A stretch of 64,000 nt of DNA, taken from positions 1 through 64,000 of the forward strand of contig DASVGY010000080.1 of the NCBI GenBank assembly GCA_036379295.1, read 5' to 3'. Made by a program: the position numbers and the translations under genes. This DNA is from Pseudopedobacter sp036379295. Lineage in GTDB: Bacteria > Bacteroidota > Bacteroidia > Sphingobacteriales > Sphingobacteriaceae. Positions 62,397-64,000 of the stretch are shown piece by piece. Numbering within the stretch: the stretch's first letter is position 1; each line of letters begins with the position of its first letter. Below the pieces are notes generated by a model. That model made no database searches, had not been told where the DNA came from, and worked only from the letters and a program-made list of their open reading frames with translations.

Positions 62397-64000
62397 TTAC
62401 TTCACATAATTCAAACCCATATTTTGGAACATAAAAGCCCATTTATCAGCCTGTTCTTCAATCACCTTAGCGGTTGACTTCCCTTGCCCGTGGCCAGCAT
62501 TAGTTTCAATGCGGATTAAAACCGGCGAATCCCCTTTATGGTATTCTTGCAAACGAGCCGCAAATTTAAACGAGTGCGCAGGCACCACACGATCATCATG
62601 ATCTGCGGTGGTAACCAGCGTTGCCGGATAATTGGTACCTGCTTTTAAAGCGCTATATGGCGAATATTTATACAAATATTCAAACATTTCTTTAGAATCT
62701 TCGGCTGTACCATAATCATAAGCCCAGCCCGCACCGGCTGTAAATTTATTGTATCGTAACATATCTAAAACACCTACGGCAGGGAAGGCTACTTTAAAAA
62801 GCTCGGGGCGTTGTGTCATCACTGCGCCAACCAAAAGCCCACCGTTAGAGCCTCCAGAAATTGCCAGATAATCCTTAGAGGTATATTTTTGATTAATTAA
62901 AAACTCCGCCGCAGCAATAAAATCATCAAATACATTTTGCTTCTTCATTTTTATCCCGGCGTTGTGCCAGGCATCGCCATACTCGCCACCGCCGCGTAAA
63001 TTAGCAACCGCATAAATACCTCCTTGCTCTAACAATAAAATGTTGGAGGTGCTAAACGCCGGAGTTAAGCTGATATTAAAACCCCCATAACCGTAAAGTA
63101 AGGTTGGGTTTTTTCCATTAAGTTGGATGCCTTTTTTGTAAGTAATAATCATCGGAATTTTTGTTCCATCTTTTGAAGCATAAAAAACCTGCTTCGACTC
63201 GTACTTGGTAGGGTCAAACTTAACCCCAGATTTTTTGTAGATTTCTGATTGCCCACTGTCTATATTGTATTTAAATACTGTTGACGGAAAAATATAGGAA
63301 GTGAAAGTGAAGTACAGTTCTTTATCCGCTTTTTTACCAGAGAAGCCAGACGCAGTTCCAATGCCTGGCAAAGCAATTTCTCTTTCTTTTTTACCGTCCA
63401 TATCAAACTGAAGCACCATAGAAGTTGCATCTTTTAAGTACGTAGCAAACAGTTTATCACCCGCGGTAGAAATTTGCATTACGTTTTCCGTTTCCGGAAT
63501 TACATCTTTCCAATTAACTTTTGCCGGATTTTTAGCATCTACCGTTACCAGCCGGTAATTTGGTGCATGGTCATTGGTATAAATATAAAGCTTACTGCCC
63601 TTGCTTGCCACCACATTTTGTTCGGTATCAAAGCCACCCACAACTTTTACAATTGCGCTATTTGGCTGGGTTAAATCTTTGATATAAAGCTCATTACCGG
63701 TAGTTGCATTTGCGGCTGTAATAACCAAATAATGTTGATCTTCTGTTACATCAGCGCCAATATACCTACGCTTGGTTTGGTTACCGCCAAAAATTAGCTT
63801 GTCTTTATCCTGCGGCGTTCCTAACTTATGGTAATACAGTTTATGATATTGGGTTAAACCCGATAATTGCGATCCATCGGTTGGTTTATCGTAGCTGCTG
63901 TAGTAAAAACCATCGTTACCATGCCAGGCCAAACCAGAAAACTTAACATCTTTCAACGTATCGCCAACAGAACTGATGTTTTGCGTTTTTATTACCATAA
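62397..64000 (-). CDS. Prolyl oligopeptidase family serine peptidase (partial, N-terminus missing)
   Basis: The window holds the C-terminal 530 or so residues; the N-terminus lies past the right edge, and the ATG at 63996-63998 is probably internal. The beta-propeller part contains VKFSGLAWHGNDGFYYSSYD. The hydrolase domain has the nucleophile Ser in SGGSNGGLLVGAVMTQRPEL, the Asp in ADHDDRVVPAHSFKFAA and the His in NAGHGQGKS. Full family members are about 700 residues. It cleaves after proline in short peptides. A signal peptide, if any, is outside the window. Confidence 0.93.
   Translation of the reverse strand, partial: MVIKTQNISSVGDTLKDVKFSGLAWHGNDGFYYSSYDKPTDGSQLSGLTQYHKLYYHKLGTPQDKDKLIFGGNQTKRRYIGADVTEDQHYLVITAANATTGNELYIKDLTQPNSAIVKVVGGFDTEQNVVASKGSKLYIYTNDHAPNYRLVTVDAKNPAKVNWKDVIPETENVMQISTAGDKLFATYLKDATSMVLQFDMDGKKEREIALPGIGTASGFSGKKADKELYFTFTSYIFPSTVFKYNIDSGQSEIYKKSGVKFDPTKYESKQVFYASKDGTKIPMIITYKKGIQLNGKNPTLLYGYGGFNISLTPAFSTSNILLLEQGGIYAVANLRGGGEYGDAWHNAGIKMKKQNVFDDFIAAAEFLINQKYTSKDYLAISGGSNGGLLVGAVMTQRPELFKVAFPAVGVLDMLRYNKFTAGAGWAYDYGTAEDSKEMFEYLYKYSPYSALKAGTNYPATLVTTADHDDRVVPAHSFKFAARLQEYHKGDSPVLIRIETNAGHGQGKSTAKVIEEQADKWAFMFQNMGLNYVK

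Noticed and set aside
1..64000. CRISPR arrays, rRNA, tRNA, prophage or intact insertion sequences
   Set aside because: I looked for regular spacers, cloverleaf features, phage genes and transposases and found none convincing.

Overview
The window reads as a chromosome segment of a Bacteroidota bacterium, most likely Sphingobacteriaceae (Pedobacter or a close relative). The evidence is the gene content: alternative complex III fused in one operon with an aa3 oxidase, a HemC-HemD fusion, HemJ as protoporphyrinogen oxidase, and single-chain PurL. Putative promoters also match the Bacteroidota -7 consensus TAnnTTTG, some with a TTG about 21-23 bases upstream, and lipoproteins with SPII signals are common. 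The genus is inference. I saw no rRNA, tRNA, CRISPR array, prophage or intact transposase. Both ends cut genes: a Gfo/Idh/MocA oxidoreductase on the left and a prolyl oligopeptidase on the right.

Layout. 1-2.1 kb: partial oxidoreductase, an AhpC/AhpD peroxide-defence pair split by a terminator, and a possible small RNA. 2.4-8.9 kb (minus): orphan 7TMR sensor kinase, then a TetR-TolC-HlyD-EmrB drug-efflux operon with a palindromic operator in its own promoter. 9.2-14.2 kb (plus): large GH63-like glucosidase, pheS, a Rieske-like lipoprotein and a second TetR regulator. 14.5-27.7 kb (minus): purL and a haem cluster, hemA, hemCD, hemB, hemL, a two-component system, a small TPR-like membrane protein, hemE and hemJ. 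27.9-46.6 kb (minus): respiratory block actABCDEF-coxBA, ctaA, ctaB, two subunit-III genes, subunit IV, a SCO-like protein, DUF420, a small CxxC protein, DUF983, DUF2461 and an OmpA-like lipoprotein. 46.9-64 kb: argH, lipoprotein, fumC, serine hydrolase, AIG2-like and DUF2306 proteins, a three-domain GH18/deacetylase/GT2 protein, a MacB-type permease, DUF488, a hemerythrin fusion, a GH13 glucosidase, an MpaB-like oxygenase and prolyl oligopeptidase.

How the parts fit. The haem cluster makes haem b from glutamyl-tRNA to protoporphyrin IX, except for the coproporphyrinogen oxidase and ferrochelatase steps. CtaB and CtaA turn haem b into haem A for the adjacent aa3 oxidase. The Act complex oxidises menaquinol and should pass electrons through its c-type haems to that oxidase. 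Haem supply and haem use are therefore neighbours.

Most interesting signals. (1) A 147-bp palindromic, repeat-like sequence lies in frame inside pheS and adds about 49 residues to an essential tRNA synthetase subunit; a related REP hairpin lies after hemE. (2) Three dispersed copies of a 75-94-bp element with ends GGGCGTTT and TTAACGC occur in intergenic DNA. (3) A 161-bp MITE has a perfect 18-bp inner stem, and its TTA target duplication coincides with the stop codon of the SCO-like gene. (4) That SCO protein has lost all three copper ligands. (5) The neighbouring DUF420 protein carries a canonical EF-hand loop. (6) Three haem-synthesis genes and ctaB start with TTG or GTG, while nearly all other genes here start with ATG. 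(7) A candidate small RNA follows ahpD.
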